A DNA stretch of 64,000 bases from Microbacteriaceae bacterium PS02068 (lineage in GTDB: Bacteria; Actinomycetota; Actinomycetes; Actinomycetales; Microbacteriaceae). A program made the position numbers and the translations under genes. The notes under the pieces are model-generated. The model had not been told where the DNA came from. It was given only the letters and a program-made list of their open reading frames with translations, and did not search any database. The stretch spans positions 1 to 64,000 of the forward strand of contig JASCPF010000004.1 in NCBI GenBank assembly GCA_029959325.1. The letters run 5' to 3'. This document shows positions 28,187 through 43,322 of the stretch, piece after piece (position 1 is the stretch's first letter; every line of letters starts with the position of its first letter).

Positions 28187-29959
28187 CTACGCCGCAGCGG
28201 GCTGCTCGGCCGCGGCGACGAGTCGGCTGAACGCCCCACCCGCACGCAGAAGATCGGCGTAGGTGCCGCTTTCGATCACCCGCCCGTGGTCGACGACGAC
28301 GACCCGATCGGCGACGCGCACGGTGCGCAGGCGATGGGCGACGATGAGGGTCGTCCGTCCGCGCCGCGCCGACTCGAGCGCCGAGCCGACGAGAGACTCC
28401 GAAATCGGATCGAGTGCGCTCGTGGCCTCATCGAGCACCAGGATGCGCGGGTCGCGCACAAGAGCGCGCGCGATCGACAGCCGCTGCCGCTGACCTCCTG
28501 ACAGCGAGATGCCGTCGTCGCCGACGACCGTGTCCAACCCGCGGGGAAGAGCGGCGACGAACTCCGCGGCGTTGGCCTGCCGCAGGGCATCCCAGATCTC
28601 GTCGTCGCCGACCTCGTCGTTTCCGTACCGGACGTTCGCGCGGATCGATCCGGTGAGCAGGGCCGTCTCCTGCGGCACGATCGACACACGTCGGCGCACC
28701 GACCGCATGTCGAGTTCGGCGGCATCGCGTCCGTCGATGAGGACGCGCCCTTCGGTGGGTCGGACGAACCCGAGGATGACGTTCTGGATCGTCGACTTGC
28801 CGGATCCGGATGCCCCGACGAACGCCACGCACTCGCCGGCGGCGATCTGCAGCGACAGGTCGTCGAGCGCCGGCGCGTCCGCCCCCGGGTAGTCGACGCG
28901 CACACGGTCGAGCGCGATGTCGCCGCGCACCTCGTTCACCTCGGCCGCTCCGACGGGCTCGGTGTCGAGCTCGCGCGTGATCTCGCCGATGGAGCGGATG
29001 CCGTCGAGCCCACGCGCCAGGATCGGCGCAGCAGCCAGCAGGGCCGTGAGCCCGCCCGTGAGGATCGTGAAGTAGGTGCTCAGGAGCACGACCTCCCCCG
29101 CCGTGGCGGGGATGAGGTGCAGCACCGAGGCGGTGGCGGCGCCGACGAGGCAGAGCAGCGCGAGCGCCTGATAGGCGATCCAGGTGATCGCCCCGAAGCG
29201 CGCATTGAGGTGGTCGAGAGCGCGGCCCGCGTCGCGCACCGACTCTGCGCGGCGGGCGACGCTCGCGGCGGCGACATGGTCGAGTCCGTGGCCGCGGGTG
29301 ACGACCATCAGGTCGGCCATCTCGCCCACGGTCGCCGACAGGCCGGCGACCTCGTGGCGGAACGCCTCGTTGCGCGACCCCGAGCGCTTGCGGATCCACG
29401 CGATCAGGGCGACGGCGAGAGGAATCGTCACCGCGAAGAGGGGCAGGAACAGCGGCACCCGCAGCGCCATCACGACGAGCGCTCCGGTCATCGTCGACAG
29501 CGTCGCCAGCACCGTCGGCACCACTTGCGCGAGCAGAAGCTCGATGCTCTCGACGTCGCGCACGACTTTCGTCTGGATGACCGCGCTCGACAGGCGGTTG
29601 TGTGCGCCGAGCGACAGGCGGGTCAGTCGCTGGGCCAGGCCTGCCCGCACCGTACTCGCCAGTGATCGGGTCGCCGCGCTGGTCAGACGGATGAAGGCCA
29701 TGTTGAACGGGTAGTTCAAGAGCAGCAGGACGAGCCCGACAGACCCGAGCAGCAGGATCCGGTGCACCTCCGCGCCCGTGACGACCGAGTCGATGATCGA
29801 CGCGATGATCGGCGGCATGAGCCAGACCGGGCTGTCTTTGACGACGAAGAAGGGAATCGACGCGACCCACTTCGCCCGGTGTGGTCGCATGAGGCGGAGG
29901 AGGGATCGAGCGGGATGCGCAGGGTCGATGCTGCGGTCGACGAAGTCCTCGGCAGACAC
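28187..29959 (-). CDS. ABC exporter half-transporter (fused permease and ATPase)
   Basis: A 590-residue protein with six transmembrane helices (about residues 30-320) fused to a nucleotide-binding domain: Walker A GASGSGKST, signature LSGGQRQRLS, Walker B ILVLDEATSALD and the H-loop VAHRLRT. It is a type IV homodimeric exporter of lipids, drugs or peptides. I chose GTG 29959 because a TATACT box ends 6 nt upstream. A longer start (ATG 29989) would lie upstream of this promoter, overlapping the operator. Its control by the sugar-locus operator is odd and suggests it exports something made during glycan use. Confidence 0.88.
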   Translation of the reverse strand: MSAEDFVDRSIDPAHPARSLLRLMRPHRAKWVASIPFFVVKDSPVWLMPPIIASIIDSVVTGAEVHRILLLGSVGLVLLLLNYPFNMAFIRLTSAATRSLASTVRAGLAQRLTRLSLGAHNRLSSAVIQTKVVRDVESIELLLAQVVPTVLATLSTMTGALVVMALRVPLFLPLFAVTIPLAVALIAWIRKRSGSRNEAFRHEVAGLSATVGEMADLMVVTRGHGLDHVAAASVARRAESVRDAGRALDHLNARFGAITWIAYQALALLCLVGAATASVLHLIPATAGEVVLLSTYFTILTGGLTALLAAAPILARGLDGIRSIGEITRELDTEPVGAAEVNEVRGDIALDRVRVDYPGADAPALDDLSLQIAAGECVAFVGASGSGKSTIQNVILGFVRPTEGRVLIDGRDAAELDMRSVRRRVSIVPQETALLTGSIRANVRYGNDEVGDDEIWDALRQANAAEFVAALPRGLDTVVGDDGISLSGGQRQRLSIARALVRDPRILVLDEATSALDPISESLVGSALESARRGRTTLIVAHRLRTVRVADRVVVVDHGRVIESGTYADLLRAGGAFSRLVAAAEQPAAA

Positions 29960-29965
29960 GCCATC

Positions 29966-29971
29966 AGTATA
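29966..29971 (-). promoter_or_regulatory. -10 box of leaderless ABC-exporter promoter
   Basis: TATACT on the minus strand ends 6 nt before the GTG at 29959 and abuts LacI operator site 5. Confidence 0.6.
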
Positions 29972-29987
29972 GAGCAACCGTTTGCTC
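29972..29987. promoter_or_regulatory. LacI-type operator, site 5
   Basis: GAGCAACCGTTTGCTC has perfect outer arms GAGCAA and TTGCTC. It is the most symmetric copy in the window, and it is fused to the -10 box of the ABC exporter gene. Confidence 0.75.
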
Positions 29988-30016
29988 ATCGACAGGACAG
30001 GCGGCACGAACGACAG

Positions 30017-30053
30017 AGCGGGTGCCGACCCTCGGGAAAGGTCGGCACCCGCT
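30017..30053 (-). terminator. Terminator hairpin after the giant GH16 gene
   Basis: A perfect 14-bp stem, AGCGGGTGCCGACC and GGTCGGCACCCGCT, encloses the 9-nt loop CTCGGGAAA. It starts 11 bp after the GH16 stop. The tail has few T residues, as is common for high-GC actinobacterial terminators. Confidence 0.8.
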
Positions 30054-30063
30054 GGGAGGGGGG

Positions 30064-36816
<6,753 letters not shown>

Positions 36817-36865
36817 AGCTCGGAGTCTCTCCATTGAGTGGGCTGCGAAACACGTCCGCGCCGAT

Positions 36866-36881
36866 GCGCAAACGGTTGTTC
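36866..36881. promoter_or_regulatory. LacI-type operator, site 6
   Basis: GCGCAAACGGTTGTTC, 50 bp upstream of the giant GH16 gene start. It differs from the consensus only in the right outer arm. Confidence 0.65.
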
Positions 36882-36965
36882 AGACCGTAGCGGCATACTC
36901 AACGTACTTCAATAGCCCCCTCTCAGAATCGGCTCCGACATTGCATCCGATCTTCTTCGACAGGT

Positions 36966-36981
36966 GAGCGAGCGTTTGCTC
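36966..36981. promoter_or_regulatory. LacI-type operator, site 7
   Basis: GAGCGAGCGTTTGCTC, about 100 bp from site 6, between the permease stop at 37008 and the GH16 gene. The spacing, close to 9.5 helical turns, would allow paired binding. Confidence 0.6.
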
Positions 36982-37007
36982 AAACCGTGTCCCGTTCGTG
37001 GCGGCCG

Positions 37008-37910
37008 CTACTTCACGCTGCCCGCGGTGAGGCCGCCCACGAGTCGCTTCTCGATGAGCATGAAGAGGATGACGACGGGCACGATCGCCACGATCGAGAC
37101 GCCGAAGACGTACTGCCAGCTGGTCTCGTACTGTCCGACGAACTTCGTGAGCGCCACCGAGAGCGGCTGGTTGCCGGCCGTCTGCAGAATGACCAGCGAC
37201 GCGGCGAACTCGTTCCAGCACGCGACGAAGGTGAAGACGATCGCCGTCACGATGCCGGGCCACACGAGCGGCAGGTTGATGCGGAAGAGCACGGTCAGTC
37301 GTCCGGCGCCGTCGATCTGCGCCGCCTCGTCGATCTCCTTCGGGATGCCGGCGAAGAACGAATGCATGATCCAGATGGCGAACGACAGGTTGAACGCGGC
37401 ATTGATGAAGATCATGGCGGCCCAGGTGTCGAGCAGACCGAGGGCGAGGAACTGACGGAACAGCCCCGACGTCAGCACCGCCGGTTGCAGCATCTGCGTG
37501 ACGATCACGAGGAAGAGGAAGACCATGCGCCCGGGAAAGTGGAACCGCGCCGTGTAGTACGCGGCCGGCAATGCGACGGCGAGCACCAGCAGGGTGGCGA
37601 ACACCGCGATCACGATCGTCGACACGAGGTTCTGCGGCAACGGCGTCTCGGGGGTGGACCACATCGTGATGTAGTTCTCCCAATGCCACTGCGTCGGGAG
37701 GTACGTGGGGTCGACCGAGCGGATCTCAGCCTTGGTCTTGACCGACCCGAAGAACATGATCACGTACGGCAGCAGGAAGACCAGCAGGATGATCAGGCCT
37801 GCAAGCATGCGCACCAGCACGCGGCCGATCGGCACCTGGTCTTCGGTGTAGCGGCGTCGCCGACGCGCAGGGGGCGCGATGGTCTCGAAAGCGGGAGCGG
37901 TGACGGACAC
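37008..37910 (-). CDS. Carbohydrate ABC transporter permease (CUT1, MalG type)
   Basis: A 300-residue permease with six predicted helices after a short basic cytoplasmic N-terminus (PPARRRRRYTEDQVP). The EAA loop is DEAAQIDGAGRLTVLFRINLP, trimmed, about residue 200. Second permease of the importer whose binding protein is at 38951-40198. No ATPase gene is present. It is followed by the GH16 gene on the same strand, separated by 191 bp with two LacI-type operators, so the hydrolase can be transcribed separately. Confidence 0.93.
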   Translation of the reverse strand: MSVTAPAFETIAPPARRRRRYTEDQVPIGRVLVRMLAGLIILLVFLLPYVIMFFGSVKTKAEIRSVDPTYLPTQWHWENYITMWSTPETPLPQNLVSTIVIAVFATLLVLAVALPAAYYTARFHFPGRMVFLFLVIVTQMLQPAVLTSGLFRQFLALGLLDTWAAMIFINAAFNLSFAIWIMHSFFAGIPKEIDEAAQIDGAGRLTVLFRINLPLVWPGIVTAIVFTFVACWNEFAASLVILQTAGNQPLSVALTKFVGQYETSWQYVFGVSIVAIVPVVILFMLIEKRLVGGLTAGSVK

Positions 37911-37913
37911 GGT

Positions 37914-38906
37914 TCAGACCTCCTGCATCGGCTTCACGATGCGCACGTACAGGGCGACGATGACGATGACGATGAGGAAGGCGACGACAGACAGCGCGCT
38001 CGCGACATCCAGCTTGTGCTGATTCTGGATGTATTTGAAGATCAGCGTCATGATCGTGTCGGCGTCATAGCCGGGGATCGAGCCGGTCATCACCTTCAAG
38101 ATCGGCAGTGAGTTGAAGACGTTGATGATGTTGATGAGCACGGCCACCGCGAGTGCGCTGCGCAGTTGAGGCAGCACGACGCTGACGTAGGTGCGCAACG
38201 GGCCGGCGCCGTCCATGCGGGCCGCCTCGAGCACCTCAGCCGGGACGGTCGCAAGCCCCGCCATGATCGTGTAGGTCGTGAAGGGCAGCGACACGAACAC
38301 CGCCACGACGACAGCCCATGCGAAGGCGGTGCCCGGATTGCGCGTCCAGCCGAAGCCCTCAGGCGTGTCGACGAGACCGACATCCACCAGAAACCTGTTG
38401 ATGATGCCGAAGTAGGGCTCGAGGCCGTAGTACACGACGAGGGTCGTCATCACGACCGAGGCCGCCCACGGGACGATGACCACCATGCGCACCAGTCGGC
38501 GTCCCGGGAACGCTTTCGTCAAGACCTGCGCGAGGCCGAGGGAGATCAGCACCGTCGCGCCGACGACCAGCACGACCCACACGACAGTCCGCCCGAGGAT
38601 CGGCCAGAAGTAGGGGAACGTGAAGACCTCGACGAAGTTCGCCAATCCCACCGAGCCCTTGTCCAGGCCGGACAGCGAGATGTCGCGCGTCGAGTTGTAG
38701 AACATGACCCCGGCCGGGAACATCACCACGCCGAAGATCAGGATCAGTGCGGGTCCGATCCAGGGGAGCGCCCCGAGAGTCGCACGGGCACCGGGCCGCC
38801 GTGTGCGGGGGGCACCGGCGGGCGCCCCGGGGGGTGTTCCCCCCGAGCGGGGGCGGCCGGTGGCCGCCCCCGCCGGGATCGATGCCTGCTGCGATGTGGC
38901 GCTCAT
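37914..38906 (-). CDS. Carbohydrate ABC transporter permease (CUT1, MalF type)
   Basis: A 330-residue permease. About 45 Pro/Ala/Gly/Arg-rich N-terminal residues precede the first helix (WIGPALILIFGVVMFPAGVM), followed by five more helices. The EAA loop is LEAARMDGAGPLRTYVSVVLP, trimmed. It pairs with the next permease, 3 bp away. Start ATG 38906 is preceded by GGAG at 6 nt. The codons around 38790-38880 are extremely GC-rich (proline and glycine runs). Confidence 0.92.
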   Translation of the reverse strand: MSATSQQASIPAGAATGRPRSGGTPPGAPAGAPRTRRPGARATLGALPWIGPALILIFGVVMFPAGVMFYNSTRDISLSGLDKGSVGLANFVEVFTFPYFWPILGRTVVWVVLVVGATVLISLGLAQVLTKAFPGRRLVRMVVIVPWAASVVMTTLVVYYGLEPYFGIINRFLVDVGLVDTPEGFGWTRNPGTAFAWAVVVAVFVSLPFTTYTIMAGLATVPAEVLEAARMDGAGPLRTYVSVVLPQLRSALAVAVLINIINVFNSLPILKVMTGSIPGYDADTIMTLIFKYIQNQHKLDVASALSVVAFLIVIVIVALYVRIVKPMQEV

Positions 38907-38950
38907 GATTCGCTCCGCACCGATCCTTTCTTTGGGGGGAGAACTGTCGA

Positions 38951-40198
38951 TCAGCCCGCGTTGACCTGCGTCTGGATCTCCGTCAGGACATCCTGCGCGC
39001 TCTTGGTCTGGATCTGGCCGAACAGCGACTTGAAGGCGCCGTCGGTCGCCGACCACTTGGGGTTGGTGCTCGGGTAGAACTGCGCGTCGGGCAGCACGTC
39101 GAGGAAGGGCTTGAGGTTCTCGTCACTGCCCAGCTGGTCGGCGCCCGACTTGGTGACGGGGAGGAAGCCCTCGGCCTTCACCCACGGCACGTAGACATCG
39201 GCGGAGTAGAAGTAGTCGAAGAACTTCGTGATGGCCTCCTTCTTCGTGTCGTCATTCTTGAACGCCATCAGCTGGTCGGCCACGCCGAGCGTGAAAGGCT
39301 TGCCGTCCTTCGTCGGGATCGGCACGATCGAGTAGTCCAGCGCGGGGTTGCCCTTCGCGATCTGACCGACGGTCGGCGGCAGGCCGACCTGCATGCCGAT
39401 CTTGCCCTGGATGAAGATGTCCATGAGGGGCGACCGGTCGGTCGAACCCGGATCGGCCTGCGTCGCGCCGGCGTCGATCATCTTCTTGATCTGCTCGGCT
39501 CCAGGAAGGTTCGCCGGGGTGTCGACGGTGATCTCCGACTCATCGCCGAACGTGCCGCCACCGCCCCACAGCCACACAGCCGCCTCGGCCTGTGCCTCCT
39601 CCGAACCGAGCGGCATACCGTAGCCGGCGATGCCGTCACCGAGCGCCGAGATCTTCACGGCCGCATCGAGCAGCTCGTCCCACGTCTTCGGCGCCTCTGC
39701 GACGCCCGCTTTCGCGAGCAGCGCGTTGTTCACGAACAGTGCGCGCGCCGACGCGATGAACGGAAGCGCGTAGGTGGTCCCCTTCAGCTGCTCGTTCTTG
39801 ATGAACGAGTCCTGGAAGTCGGAGAAGGTGTCGGGCGACGTCACGTCTTCGACGTTGTACAGGAGATCATCGGCAGCAAAGCCCGCGAACGGGCCACCGT
39901 TGTAGATGTCCGGCGCCTCGCCGCCCTGGACCTTCGTGGTGATGACGCTGTCGAGGTTGTCCCACGACTGCACCTCGAGGTTGACGGTGATGCCGGGGTT
40001 GGCCTTCTCGAAGCCGTCGATGACGGTCTCCCAGAGGCCCTGAGTCTGGTCCGAGTAGCTGGGCACCAGCAGGTTCAATGTCGTCGCGCTGCCGGACGCG
40101 TCATCCGACGAGCCCCCGCCGAAGCCGCAGCCGGCGAGAACGAGCGACGCCACCGCGACTGCAGCAGCCCCGGTGGCGATACGCAGGGTCTTCTTCAT
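38951..40198 (-). CDS. Extracellular sugar-binding lipoprotein of second CUT1 importer
   Basis: A 415-residue solute-binding lipoprotein with signal peptide MKKTLRIATGAAAVAVASL and a good lipobox, VLAGC. The mature part shows family-1 binding-protein features: PGITVNLEVQSWDNL, GEAPDIYNG, TWDELLDAAVKI, FIQGKIGMQVG. It is the first gene of an importer operon and diverges from the AgaS-like operon, which suggests that the imported sugar is the substrate of that operon. It could equally serve the GH16 products, since the GH16 gene lies downstream. Start ATG 40198 with GAGG upstream. Confidence 0.92.
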   Translation of the reverse strand: MKKTLRIATGAAAVAVASLVLAGCGFGGGSSDDASGSATTLNLLVPSYSDQTQGLWETVIDGFEKANPGITVNLEVQSWDNLDSVITTKVQGGEAPDIYNGGPFAGFAADDLLYNVEDVTSPDTFSDFQDSFIKNEQLKGTTYALPFIASARALFVNNALLAKAGVAEAPKTWDELLDAAVKISALGDGIAGYGMPLGSEEAQAEAAVWLWGGGGTFGDESEITVDTPANLPGAEQIKKMIDAGATQADPGSTDRSPLMDIFIQGKIGMQVGLPPTVGQIAKGNPALDYSIVPIPTKDGKPFTLGVADQLMAFKNDDTKKEAITKFFDYFYSADVYVPWVKAEGFLPVTKSGADQLGSDENLKPFLDVLPDAQFYPSTNPKWSATDGAFKSLFGQIQTKSAQDVLTEIQTQVNAG

Positions 40199-40528
40199 GT
40201 GTGCATTCCTCACTCTGATGGTTTGTGACGCACCCCGCGAAGACGAGCCTCCCGCAACGGTGCACGTGATCACGGCAGGCACTCCACATCCTTATGGATT
40301 GCTGTTTCGTGAACGTTTCGTCGAGCAAACAATCATTTACGTTCACCCAACGGTCAGAATCTAAAACGTCATCCCGGAACAGTCAAGGATTGATTTGATC
40401 ACGTTTTGCGATCCGTCTTCCGTTCGGAGCGATCTATATTGATAACTAGACACGCATTGCAAGCATCTGCAATCATCAATGCAGCGAACGCGTCAGTGCG
40501 TTGTGCCGCCGAGAGTCAGGAGTTCCCC
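40199..40528. promoter_or_regulatory. Divergent control region between importer and AgaS operon
   Basis: A 330-bp gene-free stretch that looks AT-richer than its flanks. It holds three notable elements. First, a perfect 8-bp inverted repeat GTGAACGT/ACGTTCAC (40309-40316 and 40339-40346). Second, inside it, a LacI-type half-site GAGCAAA (40323-40329). Third, the inverted repeat ATTGCA/TGCAAT (40456-40461 and 40468-40473), flanked by GCATTG and CAATGC. A TATATT box at 40435-40440 could be a -10 element for the plus-strand operon. The DeoR protein encoded in that operon is the natural candidate for one of the repeats. Confidence 0.55.
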
Positions 40529-41434
40529 GTGTCGAATACGACCTTCCCCGCACCTACGGAGCACATGGCGGTCGAACTCGCCTCACAGCCCGACACGTGG
40601 GCGCGAGCCGTCGACATGTCCGCCGAGCAGCGCATCCTGCCCGCGTCCGGCGCGCGCATCGCCGTCGTCGGGTGCGGAACCTCATGGTTCATCGCGCAGT
40701 CGTATGCCTGGTTGCGGGAGAGCGGCGGACACGGTCAGACCGATGCGTTCGCCGCGTCGGAGGCGTTCGTCGACCGGGGCTACGATGCCGTCGTGCTCTT
40801 GAGTCGATCCGGCACCACCACCGAGATCCTCGAGCTCGCCGACACCCTGCGGAGCGTGACGACCATCGGGATCACCGGAGACACCTCATCCCCGCTCATG
40901 GGCGCGGTCGATGAGATCGTCGCCCTCCCCTTCGCCGACGAGCTCTCGGTCGTTCAGACCCGCTTCGCGACGACCGCGCTGGCGCTGTTCCGTGCGTCCT
41001 TGGGCGAAGACCTCACCGCCGCGATCGCCGACGCGCAGACCGCCGTGGCGGAAGACCTCGACGCCGATCTCGTCGGCGCCGAGCAGTACACCTTCCTCGG
41101 GCGCGGCATGGCGACGGGACTCGCGCACGAAGCGGCGCTGAAGATGCGCGAAGCATCGCAGTCGTGGACCGAGTCGTATCCGTCGATGGAGTACCGCCAC
41201 GGCCCGATCGCGATCGCCGCGCCCGGACGCGTCACGTGGCAGTTCGGTGAGACCCCCGAGGGTCTCGCCGATCAGGTGCGCGCCACCGGGGCCCGCTTCG
41301 AGGCGGGCACCCTCGACCCCATGGCCGAGCTCGTCCGCGCGCAGCGGGTCGCGTTGGCGCGAGCGCGTGCGAAAGGGCTGAACCCCGATGCGCCGCGCAG
41401 CCTCACCCGATCCGTCATCCTCGACGAGCGATGA
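40529..41434 (+). CDS. SIS-domain sugar isomerase/deaminase (AgaS/GlmS-C-like)
   Basis: A 301-residue protein with tandem SIS folds. It has the N-terminal EHMAVELASQPDTW typical of the GlmS-isomerase/AgaS group, IAVVGCGTSWFIAQ and LLSRSGTTTEIL phosphosugar loops, and MEYRHGPIA with the catalytic Glu/His. AgaS-type enzymes convert galactosamine-6-phosphate to tagatose-6-phosphate and ammonia. Relatives act on glucosamine-6-P, fructoselysine-6-P or sulfoquinovose. Start GTG 40529 has AGGAG at 6 nt. First gene of a five-gene operon with 4-bp overlaps throughout. Confidence 0.83.
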   Translation: MSNTTFPAPTEHMAVELASQPDTWARAVDMSAEQRILPASGARIAVVGCGTSWFIAQSYAWLRESGGHGQTDAFAASEAFVDRGYDAVVLLSRSGTTTEILELADTLRSVTTIGITGDTSSPLMGAVDEIVALPFADELSVVQTRFATTALALFRASLGEDLTAAIADAQTAVAEDLDADLVGAEQYTFLGRGMATGLAHEAALKMREASQSWTESYPSMEYRHGPIAIAAPGRVTWQFGETPEGLADQVRATGARFEAGTLDPMAELVRAQRVALARARAKGLNPDAPRSLTRSVILDER

Positions 41435-42381
41435 GCGGGGCGCGGCGCGATCCGGGCCTCGGCCCCGGATCGGCGGTACTCGCCTTCGACGTCGGCGGCA
41501 CCGACATCAAGTCGGCGTATGTCACCGAAGACGGTGCCGTCGAGGGCGTTCGCCGCTCTCCGACACCGATCGATCCAGGCGACCCGGCCGGCACGATCAC
41601 GCGGCGCCTCGCCGAGCTGGCTCAGGAGTACCACGCGGCCGGCGCGCGCCCGCACGCGTCCGGGGTCAGCGTGCCGGGTATCGTCGACGAGCGCGCCGGC
41701 ATCGGCGTCTTCAGCTCGAACCTCGGCTGGCGCGACGCGCCCCTCCGCTCCCTCGCTGAAGAAGCCCTCGCCCTGCCCGTCGCGTTCGGTCACGACGTGC
41801 GCGCAGCCGCCACCGCCGAACACCGGATGGGCGCGGCGCGGGGGTTCGACGACGTCGTGATGCTCGCGATCGGCACCGGCATCGCCGGGACGATCATCAT
41901 CGACGGTCGCCCCTACGCCGGCGGCGGATACGCCGGCGAATTCGGCCATGCCCTGGCCGATCCGAGCGGCGAGCGCTGCCGATGCGGCGCGATCGGCTGC
42001 GTCGAGACCATCGCGTCGGCGGCGTCGATCGCGCAACGGTACGGCGAGTGGAACGGCACCGTCGTCTCGGGTGCACGCGAGGTCCGGGATGCCATGCGCG
42101 CGGGCGATCCGATCGCGCGCGCCGTCTGGGCCGACGCCGTCGAGGCGCTCGCCGAGCTGTTGGCGCGCACCTGCGCGCTGCTCGCACCCGAGGCGGTCGT
42201 CATCGGCGGGGGTCTGTCGGAGGCCGGCGAGGATCTCTTCGCCCCGCTCGGCGCCCGGCTCGACGCACTGCTGAGCTTCCACCGCCGCCCCGCCCTCCTG
42301 CGCGCCGAACTCGGTGACGATGCCGGGCTCCTCGGCACGGCACTGGCCGCTCGCGCCCTTCTCGAAGCCGGTGACTCGTGA
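41431..42381 (+). CDS. ROK family sugar kinase
   Basis: A 316-residue kinase with the phosphate-1 motif DVGGTDIKSA, the adenosine/sugar region AIGTGIAGTIIIDG, GGYAGEFGH and the ROK zinc site CRCGAIGCVE. ROK kinases phosphorylate hexoses or N-acetylhexosamines at O6. In this operon it would make the substrate for the SIS enzyme, for example (N-acetyl)galactosamine-6-phosphate. The start overlaps the previous stop by ATGA. No DNA-binding N-terminus is present, so it is an enzyme rather than a ROK repressor. Confidence 0.87.
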   Translation: MSGARRDPGLGPGSAVLAFDVGGTDIKSAYVTEDGAVEGVRRSPTPIDPGDPAGTITRRLAELAQEYHAAGARPHASGVSVPGIVDERAGIGVFSSNLGWRDAPLRSLAEEALALPVAFGHDVRAAATAEHRMGAARGFDDVVMLAIGTGIAGTIIIDGRPYAGGGYAGEFGHALADPSGERCRCGAIGCVETIASAASIAQRYGEWNGTVVSGAREVRDAMRAGDPIARAVWADAVEALAELLARTCALLAPEAVVIGGGLSEAGEDLFAPLGARLDALLSFHRRPALLRAELGDDAGLLGTALAARALLEAGDS

Positions 42382-43322
42382 TCCTCGTGATCACGCCCAA
42401 CCCTGCGCTCGACCTGACCTGGCACGTTGACGCGCTGCGCGTCGGCGAAAGCCAGCGAGTGCCGCGAGGGCGCGCGAGAGCGGGGGGCAAGGGGCTCAAC
42501 GTCGCGCGCGTGCTGCACGCTGAGGGACACGAGGTCCTCGCGCTGATCCCGGCTGCCGATGAGACCTTCATCGCCGATCTGCAGGCGAGTGGCATCCCGC
42601 ACACCCTCATCGCAGCCGAAGGCGCACTGCGGCGCAGCGTCGCCATCGTCGACAGCGCGTCGGGGCAGGCGACACTGCTCAACGAGGCGGGCTCACCGCT
42701 GGGCGCGACGGCCGAAGATGAACTGTTCGCGCAGGCGACTCAGCTCGCGCGCTCCGCCGATGTCGTGGTCATCAGCGGCAGCCTGCCGCCGGATCTCGAC
42801 CCCGAGCGGATCTCCGCCCTGGTCCGCGACCTTGCCGGCATCCCCGTCATCGTCGACACGAGCGGGCCCGGCATGCGGTCCGCGGCGCGCGCGGGCGCGA
42901 TCCTCAAGCCGAATCGCGAAGAACTCACGGACGCGACGGGCGTCGCCGACCCGCGTGCGGCCGCGCGGCTGCTGCTCGCCGACGGTGCGGCCATGGTCGT
43001 CTTCTCCTCCGGTGAGGAAGGACTCACTGTCGTCACCGACGTGGATGCCGACAGCGGTGGCATCCACGCTCGCCTCCCCCACCCTCTGGTCGGCAATCCG
43101 ACCGGGGCAGGCGACGCCGCGGTCGCCGCCATCGCCGCCGAGCTCGCGGCCTCGACGGCCGCGCTGGCGCCCGGAGGACGGGACGAGCGACGCCGGCTCG
43201 CCCGGCGTGCCGCTGCGTGGTCTGCCTCAGCCGTGCTGATGCCGCTCGCCGGCGCTCTGCATCCCGAGCACGAGCGGCTCGCCGCAGAGGTCGTCGTCAC
43301 CGATTCGAAGGACCCCTCATGA
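42378..43322 (+). CDS. PfkB-family hexose-phosphate kinase (1-phosphofructokinase/tagatose-6-phosphate kinase type)
   Basis: A 314-residue kinase. ITPNPALDLTW at the N-terminus, GGKGLNVARVL, SGSLPPDL, LKPNREEL and the late PTGAGDAAVAA are the LacC/FruK pattern. Expected reaction: tagatose-6-phosphate (or a fructose phosphate) to the bisphosphate. GTG start overlapping the previous stop (GTGA). Situated between the isomerase/kinase pair and the aldolase, it fits the third step of a tagatose-6-phosphate pathway. Confidence 0.85.
   Translation: MILVITPNPALDLTWHVDALRVGESQRVPRGRARAGGKGLNVARVLHAEGHEVLALIPAADETFIADLQASGIPHTLIAAEGALRRSVAIVDSASGQATLLNEAGSPLGATAEDELFAQATQLARSADVVVISGSLPPDLDPERISALVRDLAGIPVIVDTSGPGMRSAARAGAILKPNREELTDATGVADPRAAARLLLADGAAMVVFSSGEEGLTVVTDVDADSGGIHARLPHPLVGNPTGAGDAAVAAIAAELAASTAALAPGGRDERRRLARRAAAWSASAVLMPLAGALHPEHERLAAEVVVTDSKDPS

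Noticed and set aside
28032..28262. Open frames in the gap after the GH65-like gene
   Set aside because: They start inside the GH65-like stop region and run antisense into the exporter. Only the short GH13-like segment was kept, as a relic.
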